Shown piece by piece: positions 21,173 through 27,436 of a stretch of DNA of 33,733 nt. The stretch lies in the IMG/VR virus record IMGVR_UViG_3300009762_000002, positions 1 to 33,733 of that record; one strand, 5' to 3'. Numbering within the stretch: the stretch's first letter is position 1; every line of letters starts with the position of its first letter. Made by a program: the position numbers and the translations under genes. The notes under the pieces were generated by a model, which searched no databases, was not told where the DNA came from, and saw only the letters and a list, made by a program, of their open reading frames with translations. This DNA comes from a virus.

Positions 21173-21660
21173 TCACCGTGTTTACGGCTTCCAGCTCCAA
21201 GGTATCCTGGAATCTTTCGCAAACATCCCCGTAGTTTACGGAGTTCGCACGTCTGCACGCTTTGTCAAAGCGTAAGGCCTGTTTCCCGGCCTCATGTTAT
21301 CCGCAACGGTATCTTAACGTGGAACTTTCTTGCGGCATCCCCACGGCCTAATGATACTTGCCCTAGGCTAGGCTTGCGGTATCCATCGGAGCGAGTACCA
21401 CGCTCATTCTATCAACCTGGATACCGCCAACATTTTACTACTTAGGCGGCACTATCGCAACCTCGCTCTATTTAATATAAGGGGTTCTGGTATCGCCTTA
21501 CATCCCGAAGGACTCGGCACCTTAAACGGGTCGCCCAACTCCGTATAATATAGCTACTCACGGGAACCACCGGCTTTTGCCTAATGTTATCACCCAATCG
21601 TAACGGCGCGCCGCCCGATTGCGTTTAGTTGTCCGCTTTCGCCATTCTTACTTTACGTAC
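21149..21660 (-). ncRNA. large ornate structured RNA (about 500 bases)
   Basis: Non-coding in all frames but dense with hairpins on the minus strand. Examples: a 9-base-pair helix 21376-21384/21419-21427 enclosing a GAGCG/CGCTC hairpin (21389-21405); a 7-base-pair hairpin ACGCTTT-GAC-AAAGCGT (21257-21273); CCGTA/TACGG (21229-21241); AGGCC/GGCCT (21275-21292); TTCCAG/CTGGAA; CAATCG/CGATTG; and a UUCG-capped stem. GATACC occurs four times (21201, 21308, 21378 and 21489 on the plus strand as GGTATC). It follows a 96-residue protein in one transcription unit and ends in a weak terminator. Size and location call to mind GOLLD, ROOL or HEARO-type large phage RNAs, but I cannot match any of them by eye. 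5' end not fixed. Confidence 0.65.
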
Positions 21661-21678
21661 TTTGAAAGGTCATCTCGA

Positions 21679-21969
21679 CTACCCCTTAACATCCGCCGCG
21701 ACAGCCTCGACTCCTGCCTTAACTTCCGTCTTGACATCGGCATCAGCCTTAGCGACAGTAGCCTCGACCGCATCGGCAGTCTTAACTACATCCGACTCAA
21801 CCGCAATGCCCTTCTTGGCAAGCGTAGCCTCAAGTGCCTCAACGCGCTTAAACAGAGTCTCGACGCCATCCTCTGCATTCTTGGCGATCTTGTGTGCGCC
21901 GATAACCTTGTCGCTAAACTCCTCCTCGATCTTTTTCCACTCACGCTCAACCGCACTAACAATACCCAT
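21679..21969 (-). CDS. 96-residue Ala-rich helical protein
   Basis: ATG at 21967-21969 (MGIVSAVEREW) has AAGGAG seven bases upstream; an earlier in-frame ATG lies in the promoter/hairpin region. The protein is one long helix: residues 1-50 charged (EREWKKIEEEFSDKVIG), then a low-complexity repeat of V/A/D/K (TVAKADADVKTEVKAGVEAV) that is a coiled coil or an apolipoprotein-like amphipathic helix. It is the only protein encoded between the strong promoter at 22019-22047 and the large RNA, so it may work with that RNA. No family is recognised. Confidence 0.72.
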   Translation of the reverse strand: MGIVSAVEREWKKIEEEFSDKVIGAHKIAKNAEDGVETLFKRVEALEATLAKKGIAVESDVVKTADAVEATVAKADADVKTEVKAGVEAVAADVKG

Positions 21970-21991
21970 TGTAGCTCCTTCGATTAAAACT

Positions 21992-22010
21992 GCCAAGGCT
22001 AGGCCTTGGC
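21992..22010 (-). promoter_or_regulatory. 5'-UTR hairpin of the 96-residue gene
   Basis: GCCAAGG-CCTAG-CCTTGGC is a perfect 7-base-pair hairpin in the leader, about 5 bases after the predicted start of transcription and followed by AGTTTTAAT. It could act as an attenuator, as a terminator for upstream transcription, or as a 5' protective cap. The loop CCTAG matches part of an 11-base motif in both RNAs. Confidence 0.65.
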
Positions 22011-22018
22011 TTATAAAC

Positions 22019-22047
22019 ACTATAGCATACTCGGTTTATTTATTCAA
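22019..22047 (-). promoter_or_regulatory. promoter TTGAAT-N17-TATAGT
   Basis: Minus-strand TTGAAT at 22042-22047 and TATAGT at 22019-22024 with 17-base spacing and TGC before the -10 (extended). It is the promoter for the 96-residue protein and the large RNA. Confidence 0.78.
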
Positions 22048-22051
22048 GCCC

Positions 22052-22246
22052 CTATTTCCTCTTTGCCTTTTCATCATCGGGCGCATACCATCCAAACTCA
22101 TCAATGTCGTATTTGTACATCAATCGACTTCGGATACCGCGAGTATTCCACCAGTGCCGTCTAGCTACTCGATTAGCATACGTCTTAAAAAACTTCCTAG
22201 CCTTCCCTTCGCTTGTAATATATGGCTGACGATAACTTCGACTCAA
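22052..22246 (-). CDS. 64-residue basic protein
   Basis: The likely start is TTG at 22244-22246 with GGAGG six bases upstream. The first part is Arg/Tyr-rich and highly basic (MSRSYRQPYITSEGKARKFF; YANRVARRHWWNTRG), typical of a nucleic-acid-binding peptide; the end is Lys-rich. A promoter overlapping the dnaC 3' end (22264-22292) lies just upstream. Function is unknown. Confidence 0.65.
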   Translation of the reverse strand: MSRSYRQPYITSEGKARKFFKTYANRVARRHWWNTRGIRSRLMYKYDIDEFGWYAPDDEKAKRK

Positions 22247-22263
22247 TTATGTCCTCCGATTAC

Positions 22264-22292
22264 ATATTATACTTTAGCTTCGGTTTTGTCAA
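22264..22292 (-). promoter_or_regulatory. promoter TTGACA-N17-TAATAT
   Basis: Minus-strand TTGACA at 22287-22292 and TAATAT at 22264-22269, 17 bases apart, within the last codons of the dnaC-like gene. It drives the 64-residue basic protein and precedes the next promoter. Confidence 0.65.
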
Positions 22293-23019
22293 CAGGCTTC
22301 CTCTTGCGAAAATCCTCGCCCTCAAAACGGATCATATAACCTTTTTGACCTATCCGGCTTATAATGTCGGCCCCGAAATAGTTTTCAACACAATCGGAGC
22401 ACCCATGGCTAGGGCAATCTGCGCCGAAATGCTTATTGGATATTAGTATAGTACCTAAATAACTAGAGTGTCTTTTGTCAATAATGTACGACAACCATGA
22501 AAACTCACTTTCACTTCCCTTGCTTCGTCCAATCTCGTCGATAACCAAAAGCGGAACGCTCGCTAGCTCGTTTACAATCTCAAGCTCAGTCATCGTAGCT
22601 CTGGCCGTAAAGCTCGCGCGAATGGTAGCAGATATCTCGTACATTGTCATTATGCGCCCCGAACCCTTAGTGTTCAAAGCCGCACAAGCTAAATGTGTTT
22701 TACCAGTCCCGCAACTTCCCGCGTAGACGAGTGATAAAAGCTCGCCCTTCACAAGTTGCTTAGTCCTTTCAAGTGCGCTCGAAAGTCTGTCTGTATTAGC
22801 GATAAAGTTATCAAACGATGCCCGTTGAAACTCAGGCCTAATGTTCATGGACTTAGCTCGTTCAATGGATTGATAGTCAATATCAATAGCCTGATTCCGG
22901 GCTTCCTCAATTTCGTACTCCTCAACACACAGAGGGCAATCGGACTCATATGAAATCCCAAATCCATCATAATACAAAGGCTCATAGTCTCCATGTTTAT
23001 CACAATGCTTTGTAGGCAT
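22267..23019 (-). CDS. dnaC: DnaC-like helicase loader
   Basis: 250 residues. An N-terminal metal-binding segment (Cys6, His9, Cys28, Cys31) precedes an AAA+ module with Walker A GSCGTGKTHL (101-110), Walker B LLVIDEIG (157-164), and a sensor-1-like TILISNKH, with a Cys-rich insert (CPSHGCSDCVENYFG) near the C-terminus. It loads DnaB onto single-stranded DNA. The DnaC-type protein next to the initiator-like 23029-23787 and upstream of dnaB matches a standard phage replication module. ATG 23017-23019 follows AAGGAGTTATT. Confidence 0.9.
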   Translation of the reverse strand: MPTKHCDKHGDYEPLYYDGFGISYESDCPLCVEEYEIEEARNQAIDIDYQSIERAKSMNIRPEFQRASFDNFIANTDRLSSALERTKQLVKGELLSLVYAGSCGTGKTHLACAALNTKGSGRIMTMYEISATIRASFTARATMTELEIVNELASVPLLVIDEIGRSKGSESEFSWLSYIIDKRHSSYLGTILISNKHFGADCPSHGCSDCVENYFGADIISRIGQKGYMIRFEGEDFRKRKPVDKTEAKV

Positions 23020-23028
23020 AATAACTCC

Positions 23029-23787
23029 TTACTCAATTAGACTAGCATCAAACATAGTCGCGGGGCCTTGAAACTTAGCATTAGGTTTTTCTACTTCGGA
23101 AGCAACCCCCTTCCAGTCATCGATATTGTTTAAGAACGTCGAAGGATTTTTAATATACTGCGGATCGGTATGCCTTGCCTTTATCTGCGATTTATAAACG
23201 GCGAGGCGGAACATAATCTCTTCATGACTTATACCTGATGCTATCGCGCTATTGTAAGCTCCGCTAGCTACGCCTTTGTTAACCTTGCTAGGATAGTCGT
23301 TCCAAAAGCTTAGGAAGTCATCACTATATTCTGTTCTTTTCTTAGTCTTCTTCTTGTCTATTCTATTCTCTTCTATCAGATTTGTATCAGACGGTCCGAG
23401 ACAATTTTCTATCCCTAATAGGTTGCTCTTATCTTTATATGCGTCAATGAGTTCCTTGATCTTGTCGCTTCTTGTCTGAGATTTTTCCAAAAATGAATAA
23501 AGTTTAAAGCAAGCAACTTTTTTTTCAACTGTCTCTACACTAAACAAACCTTGATCAATCATGTAGCGCATCATCTCATCAACGTGAGTTGAATTGCAGT
23601 TATAAAACTCAGCTATATCGTCGCAAGTCTCTTCCAGGAAAGGCATTGGGTTATCAGTGTCTACATGCTCTGTTATAGCTTCAACGACAAGATTATAAAG
23701 CCCATAACCCTCTAGACCATATTTTGCAATGACTCTTTTTAGTTTAATGTCGTTTCTCATGTTTGAAGAATGTTTAAAGTATTGCAT
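23029..23787 (-). CDS. replication initiator-like protein (DUF4373/Lin1244 N-terminus)
   Basis: 252 residues. Residues 1-95 have the Lin1244/Lin1753 (DUF4373) pattern: MQYFKHSSNMRNDIKLKRVI, YGLEGYGLYNLVVEAI and DQGLFSVETVEKKVA, a winged-helix-like DNA-binding domain. The C-terminal part (YSDDFLSFWNDYPSKVNKG; YKSQIKARHTDPQYIKNPST) resembles the DnaB/DnaD-type region of phage initiation proteins. It precedes the DnaC-like loader, as expected for an origin-binding protein that recruits the loader and helicase. Start ATG 23785-23787 has AAGGAG upstream. Confidence 0.8.
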   Translation of the reverse strand: MQYFKHSSNMRNDIKLKRVIAKYGLEGYGLYNLVVEAITEHVDTDNPMPFLEETCDDIAEFYNCNSTHVDEMMRYMIDQGLFSVETVEKKVACFKLYSFLEKSQTRSDKIKELIDAYKDKSNLLGIENCLGPSDTNLIEENRIDKKKTKKRTEYSDDFLSFWNDYPSKVNKGVASGAYNSAIASGISHEEIMFRLAVYKSQIKARHTDPQYIKNPSTFLNNIDDWKGVASEVEKPNAKFQGPATMFDASLIE

Positions 23788-23792
23788 CTACC

Positions 23793-23933
23793 CTACTCCT
23801 TATATTCAATTACTTTCAGTCCTTTAGCTAAAGCCTTTTGTTTCATGTCAGCCGTACCGCGTCCACCGGGAAAGAGTATGCAAGCCTCGCGCGTAGGCGT
23901 GTAGTCTCGTCCTCCGGCTATGATTACTTTCAT
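23793..23933 (-). CDS. 46-residue truncated SLOG/DUF2493-like protein
   Basis: ATG at 23931-23933 overlaps the upstream stop as ATGA. The first 10 residues, MKVIIAGGRDYTPTRE, match the opening of DUF2493/SLOG proteins, and the second half, CILFPGGRGTADMKQKALAK then GLKVIEYKE, matches their nucleotide-binding end. The roughly 70 residues normally between are missing without a frameshift. A SLOG-like Rossmann pocket could not form in a monomer, so it is either an internally deleted remnant or a mini-protein that acts as a dimer. It is intact and has normal spacing, so it may still be expressed. Confidence 0.7.
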   Translation of the reverse strand: MKVIIAGGRDYTPTREACILFPGGRGTADMKQKALAKGLKVIEYKE

Positions 23934-24691
23934 TTGCTAGCCTGTAAATCAGAGGCTATTTTCTTGCATACTTTTATAATATTATGGCAAGCCTCTATTT
24001 TGCGGCTATCACTTTCGAGAGTGCCAAGATAATCCATAATCGCGTCAACGAAAGGATCTTCCTGGCCTTCACTTGAAACCCGAATAGCTTCCTTAAATCC
24101 TTGCCGCTCTTTATACTTAGCTGTACTGGCGTCTAGCATAGAAAATAATTCACCTGTTATTTTTTCGCCCTCTTGATCCTTTATTCTTGCTTCTTCCTCT
24201 TGCTTTTCCTTTTCAGCATTTCTAGCCTTGGCTTCCTCTATTCGCTCATCGCGATCAATATCTTCTTGAAGTAGTTTATCTTCCGTTGTTCCCCATCCCT
24301 CGCCCTTAATGCCCGTCTTTCGATATCTCGTTACTTTATCAATAGATTTTTGATATTCACTTTTAATAGCCTCACGTCTAGCGTTTTCTTCTTGCGTCTT
24401 CCTATCTTCCAACTCTTCGGGCGTGAGTAATTTATGCTCTTCGGAAATGTAGCGCTCTAGCCAACGATGGGCAGTGGTTCTATCTATTCCTACTTCCATG
24501 CAATATTTTTGCCAAGTGTTTAACCTTGTTGCATCATGCAACGAAGTCAAATCGCTTCTAAATCCAGGATTAGAATAAAACTTCCTTGCATTGCTTAACT
24601 CTTCCACAATATCAAGAGTTAGCGTATTCCAGTTTAATACCTTTGACTTTAGGTTTTCTGCTGATAGTTCCGGGTTGAATACTTCATTCAT
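23930..24691 (-). CDS. 253-residue charged protein with long coiled coil
   Basis: N-terminal part (about 1-85) contains a helical region with RTTAHRWLERYISEEHKLL, suggesting a small helix-turn-helix. Residues 90-180 are a highly charged coiled coil (ERIEEAKARNAEKEKQEEEA), and the C-terminal 60 residues are helical (FVDAIMDYLGTLESDSRK). Layout resembles phage accessory DNA-binding proteins found upstream of replication genes. No named family is recognised. Start ATG 24689-24691 follows GGGAG. Confidence 0.72.
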   Translation of the reverse strand: MNEVFNPELSAENLKSKVLNWNTLTLDIVEELSNARKFYSNPGFRSDLTSLHDATRLNTWQKYCMEVGIDRTTAHRWLERYISEEHKLLTPEELEDRKTQEENARREAIKSEYQKSIDKVTRYRKTGIKGEGWGTTEDKLLQEDIDRDERIEEAKARNAEKEKQEEEARIKDQEGEKITGELFSMLDASTAKYKERQGFKEAIRVSSEGQEDPFVDAIMDYLGTLESDSRKIEACHNIIKVCKKIASDLQASK

Positions 24692-24694
24692 ACT

Positions 24695-25204
24695 TTATTT
24701 CTCCCACCACGTTTCGAAACTGGATTCTAGTAACTTCCTGATTTTCTCGACCCCTAGTAATGTTACTACGGTTTTATTATATGTTCCCGCCTTAGATTCA
24801 TTGTCCCATTTTTCAACAACTAAATCAAACCATTTAGTAGGATTATTGCAATATTGTTGCTTGGGGGAATTGTCTTTACACAGAATCCCCATGTCAACCA
24901 AGAATGAAAATAATTGATTTCTGCCTACTTGCTTGCCGTCTGATCTAATAAACTTTATGAGTTTAGCGGCATCTTTCATTTCCTGATTAGAGCCTATATC
25001 AACCAATGTATTGTAACTTTTAGATACCTCTACAAGTTTAGTGGTAGTTGCGGAAAGTTTGGCCCTTGTCTCTTCAAGTTTCTTCTGATATGCCGCAATA
25101 ACTAAATCAGGGTCGCTTACAACCCTTTCAACTTCTTCTTTAACCCTAATTACTGCTAGTTTTTCCGCTTCGACTTGTACTTGAGCTTCAAATAAATCGC
25201 TCAT
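24695..25204 (-). CDS. KilAC-domain antirepressor
   Basis: 169 residues from ATG 25202-25204 (MSDLFEAQ), with AAGGAG five bases upstream; a GTG six bases earlier lies in that site. The N-terminal 70 residues are helical. The C-terminal ~95 residues match the KilAC (ANT C-terminal) domain: FIRSDGKQVGRNQLFSFLVD, a Q-Y-C-N turn, and GTYNKTVVTLLGVEKIRKLL. KilAC proteins bind DNA or repressors and switch phage gene expression. The gene lies behind a strong promoter and a structured leader (25220-25292), so its expression is probably conditional. Confidence 0.85.
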   Translation of the reverse strand: MSDLFEAQVQVEAEKLAVIRVKEEVERVVSDPDLVIAAYQKKLEETRAKLSATTTKLVEVSKSYNTLVDIGSNQEMKDAAKLIKFIRSDGKQVGRNQLFSFLVDMGILCKDNSPKQQYCNNPTKWFDLVVEKWDNESKAGTYNKTVVTLLGVEKIRKLLESSFETWWEK

Positions 25205-25219
25205 AAACACTCCTTAAAC

Positions 25220-25292
25220 AAAAAAGACCAATTTTAGTTCCCTGGCAGGGGCGCGGTGGGTATCATTGGCACCGCTAAACTAAAATCAGTCT
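25220..25292 (-). promoter_or_regulatory. three-way-junction leader ending in a terminator
   Basis: The predicted RNA starts at the base of P1 (about 25292). P1 pairs GACTGATTTTAGTT (25278-25291) with AACTAAAATTGGTC (25226-25239): 14 consecutive pairs including two G-U. Inside are P2, GCGGTG/CACCGC around an 11-base loop (25253-25275), and P3, CCCT-GCC-AGGG (25240-25250). P1 is followed by six Ts (25220-25225), so the closed form is an intrinsic terminator in front of the antirepressor. This is the layout of a riboswitch or attenuator. The gene's AAGGAG site is only a few bases after the T-run. Confidence 0.7.
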
Positions 25293-25298
25293 CTAAAG

Positions 25299-25327
25299 AC
25301 TATATCATACATGCCACCCGAAAGCAA
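25299..25327 (-). promoter_or_regulatory. promoter TTGCTT-N17-TATAGT of the antirepressor
   Basis: Minus-strand TTGCTT at 25322-25327 and TATAGT at 25299-25304, 17 bases apart, with TGA before the -10 (extended). Transcription would begin at the base of P1 of the leader. Confidence 0.75.
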
Positions 25328-25345
25328 GTAGGGATGCCGCCCTAC
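25321..25345 (-). terminator. hairpin terminator after the 104-residue gene
   Basis: GTAGGG-CGGCAT-CCCTAC is a 6-base-pair hairpin (25328-25345) followed by TTGCTTTC on the minus strand. It would end the upstream unit and overlaps the -35 of the antirepressor promoter. The T-run is interrupted, so this is moderate. Confidence 0.5.
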
Positions 25346-25404
25346 AGGATGAAAGTTCAAAACTTCACCTATATACTATACCCTCTTTTAAAAAGATTTA
25401 CCCG

Positions 25405-25719
25405 TTACCAAGTTTGCGACTTTCCCTCTTCAATCAATTCCCATAAATCATCTATTGTCGGTATAAGTTTGCACTCCATACCATATCCAGCCATAAGCCC
25501 TTTTTTGCCGAAGTCATTATCGAAACAATACCAACCTATCCACTCATTTTTATCCCCAATAGCATCAGACAGTAGCGAGCAATAAGCATCAAGCAAGCTA
25601 AATCCTACTTCACTCCAGCCACCCTGTGCGATTGCCCGAATATGCCCATTTATTTCGTCGGCTTCCGCATTGAACTTCTTTATTTCAGCCATGCATTTCT
25701 CAAAGGTAGACTTATCCAT
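25405..25719 (-). CDS. 104-residue hypothetical protein
   Basis: The ATG at 25717-25719 (MDKSTFEKCMAEIKK) has AAAAGGAAGT upstream and overlaps the upstream zinc protein by 8 bases; earlier in-frame starts lie inside that gene. It has an N-terminal helix, an aromatic NEWIGWYCFDNDFGKKGLMA segment and a C-terminal IDDLWELIEEG. I recognise the WYCFDNDFGxKG and DDLWELIE patterns from small phage proteins, but no function is assigned. Confidence 0.72.
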   Translation of the reverse strand: MDKSTFEKCMAEIKKFNAEADEINGHIRAIAQGGWSEVGFSLLDAYCSLLSDAIGDKNEWIGWYCFDNDFGKKGLMAGYGMECKLIPTIDDLWELIEEGKSQTW

Positions 25720-25879
25720 TATGCACTTCCTTTTTACAAAAATCACATTTCCCATTAGTGATAGAAGTATGGACGCAATAGCCGCACTTCTCACAATACA
25801 AAAAACCAAGGCCATCGAAGTCTTCCTCGAAAGCCCCGCACTTGGGACAGCGAACAACACTAATATTATCGTCTGACAA
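25712..25879 (-). CDS. 55-residue zinc-ribbon mini-protein
   Basis: The likely start is TTG at 25877-25879 with an imperfect AAAGAAG upstream; no ATG is available before an in-frame stop. Seven cysteines in CPKC, YCEKCGYC and KCDFC positions (residues 11, 14, 29, 32, 35, 45 and 48) form two zinc-ribbon pairs. The sequence fits a nucleic-acid-binding zinc ribbon. It overlaps the next gene by 8 bases, which supports translation. Confidence 0.65.
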   Translation of the reverse strand: MSDDNISVVRCPKCGAFEEDFDGLGFLYCEKCGYCVHTSITNGKCDFCKKEVHNG

Positions 25880-25899
25880 TGTAATTATGCTTCTTTAGA

Positions 25900-26196
25900 T
25901 CAGAATGGAATTGGGTCTGTAGATGCGCTTGCATAGGCTGGTTGGGTACGCGGAGCTTGAGGCGCACTGGGACGCGGCGTAGGTGATCCTTGAGGCCCTG
26001 TAGGCGAATTGCCATCCCTTGGTTGCGAACGAAATATCTTATAGTCCGGTCGCTTTTCGTTTCCGTCCTTTTCATTAACAAATGCAATAAACTCGGATTT
26101 ACTACCGTCGCTATGAGTAAATACGATTGCCAGATACTCTTGACCGCTTTTCTTTGCTGTTCGCTTCCAAATCGCGCCGACAGAATCATTAGCCAT
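25900..26196 (-). CDS. DUF736-like protein with SSB-like C-terminal tail
   Basis: 98 residues from ATG 26194-26196 (MANDSVGAIWKRTAKKSGQE) with AGGAGG eight bases upstream. Residues 1-55 fit the DUF736 pattern (IGAxWKxxxKxGxEYLAI, then KDGNEKRPDYKI). The second half is a Pro/Ser/Gly/Gln-rich linker (PTGPQGSPTPRPSAPQAPRT) that ends in STDPIPF. The final PIPF resembles the tip by which SSB proteins bind partners (D-D-I-P-F), though it is less acidic. An alternative frame at 25866-26189 is a shadow. A role as a single-strand DNA-binding or partner protein is inferred. Confidence 0.72.
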   Translation of the reverse strand: MANDSVGAIWKRTAKKSGQEYLAIVFTHSDGSKSEFIAFVNEKDGNEKRPDYKIFRSQPRDGNSPTGPQGSPTPRPSAPQAPRTQPAYASASTDPIPF

Positions 26197-26383
26197 TGTA
26201 CGTTCCTCCTGCCTTCTTGTAGGCATCAATAATATTATCCCTAGCGGCCTTGTATGCCTCGCGTAATTGCTCGTATTGTATCACTAATGGGTCAGGGAGT
26301 GCAATACCGTTTACGGAGTCGACATAGATTTTAGGCAAGCCGCCGTCATCGACTATTTGATTGTGATAAAGAATTACTTTCAT
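26189..26383 (-). CDS. 64-residue hypothetical protein
   Basis: ATG at 26381-26383 overlaps the stop of the MazG-like gene (TGATG). Short N-terminal strands (MKVILYHNQIVDDGGLPKIY) are followed by a helix (IQYEQLREAYKAARDNIIDA). No family is recognised. Confidence 0.65.
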   Translation of the reverse strand: MKVILYHNQIVDDGGLPKIYVDSVNGIALPDPLVIQYEQLREAYKAARDNIIDAYKKAGGTYNG

Positions 26384-26772
26384 CAGTATTTCTTACCGTG
26401 TAGCTTTTCGCGGGTCGCATTGTAGGCCATCTTCGCCTTAATATGTTCCTCAAGATTTATACCCAAGAATCCCGCCGTATCTGCTATGCGAATCATCGTA
26501 TCGGCTAACTCGTCCGCCGTCGTATCCTTTATGTCTTTCAGAAAGTTCAATTTCCATAACTCTTTATCCGGCCACGCCTCTGGGTCACTATAATAGCATG
26601 GGTCAACTTGGCAATCCCTGCCGTTCCGGTGAGCTTCTAGAGCTTCGGAAAGTTCTGAGTGCATCAATGCTATACATTCTCCAAAGTTTCTGTCCGCTTT
26701 TCCATCATCGCCATAGAATCCCTTAGCTACAGCGTTATTATGCGATGCCTTTACAAGTTCATTAATTGTCAT
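26383..26772 (-). CDS. MazG-like nucleotide pyrophosphohydrolase
   Basis: 129 residues. The helical MazG/dUTPase-like core has EXXE in HSELSEALEAHRNG (residues 38-51) and EXXD in TADELADTMIRIADTAG (residues 86-101), which hold the magnesium ions. It hydrolyses nucleoside triphosphates to monophosphates, cleaning the nucleotide pool or lowering alarmones during infection. Length is typical of single-domain phage MazG proteins. ATG 26770-26772 overlaps the end of the interrupted gene upstream. Confidence 0.85.
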   Translation of the reverse strand: MTINELVKASHNNAVAKGFYGDDGKADRNFGECIALMHSELSEALEAHRNGRDCQVDPCYYSDPEAWPDKELWKLNFLKDIKDTTADELADTMIRIADTAGFLGINLEEHIKAKMAYNATREKLHGKKY

Positions 26773-26963
26773 TTCATTATCTCCTTAAAACATTCCGGCT
26801 TTGAAGTAAACACACAAATAGGAGGTTCACTTCCATCGGGCTTGATTTCATGCCACCACTTATCAGCGGCTAGCCGGACTTGAGGCGTAAGCGCTTTATG
26901 GCAATCTTCACCATGCTAGCATTCCTGATAAAATGAACAGAATGAGCGACTCATAAAATACAT
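26769..26963 (-). pseudogene. zinc-protein gene interrupted by in-frame TAG
   Basis: From ATG 26961-26963 the frame reads 15 codons (MYFMSRSFCSFYQEC), then TAG at 26916-26918, then 48 further codons (HGEDCHKALTPQVRLAADKW, ending SKPECFKEIMK) and TGA, with no frameshift. The joined cysteine pattern (CSFYQEC, DCHKALTP, PPICVF, KPECF) looks like one small zinc-binding phage protein. A good AAGGAGGG site precedes the ATG, and the real 3' end overlaps the MazG start as ATGA. Other genes here use TAG as a true stop, so TAG is not recoded globally. It may be dead, read through, or hold a sequencing error. Confidence 0.62.
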
Positions 26964-26965
26964 TA

Positions 26966-27436
26966 TTACTTACCCTCCTTATCGAATCGCGCCCAACATT
27001 TAGCTTTATTAGAAAATGACGGACAATTAGAAAAAGAACCGCCAAGATTAGCTAAACACGCATCCCAATCAGGCTTACGTTTGTAATCAACCGATTGATA
27101 CCACCATGCGGGGCAAGTATACTTTCGCATTTCGCTATGCTCGGGGAATGACTCATCTTTACTCCATGCCTTATAATCCATTCCGCCAAAGTCTTCAAGT
27201 TTACATATCCCTTCGCGCTCGCCTACGTATATCCCTGGATTGACTTCTAATACGCGCTTGATCCCGCGAGCCTGTACACGTTTTACAAACTCATCATACT
27301 TATGGACAAAATGATGTTTACCAGTACCCTTGCATGTATGGCAAACTACCGCCGCGCCGTCGCGCTCGCCCATGCCAGCATAAAGCCCCGTGCCTCCGCA
27401 ACTTTGGCACTTCTCGTCAAACTCGATTGTCTTCAT
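26966..27436 (-). CDS. DnaJ-type zinc-finger protein
   Basis: 156 residues. The N-terminus has EKCQSCGGTGLYAGMGERDG and VVCHTCKGTGKHHF, two CxxCxGxG repeats of the DnaJ cysteine-rich domain, without a J domain. The C-terminal part holds further Cys/Trp (YTCPAWWYQSVDYK; NCPSFSNKAKCWARF). It is a zinc-binding protein, perhaps with nucleic-acid or protein partners. Start ATG 27434-27436. Confidence 0.78.
   Translation of the reverse strand: MKTIEFDEKCQSCGGTGLYAGMGERDGAAVVCHTCKGTGKHHFVHKYDEFVKRVQARGIKRVLEVNPGIYVGEREGICKLEDFGGMDYKAWSKDESFPEHSEMRKYTCPAWWYQSVDYKRKPDWDACLANLGGSFSNCPSFSNKAKCWARFDKEGK

Noticed and set aside
21149-21660. Group I intron
   Set aside because: No paired P3/P7 core sequences or terminal G were recognised, and the flanking genes are separate complete genes rather than exons.
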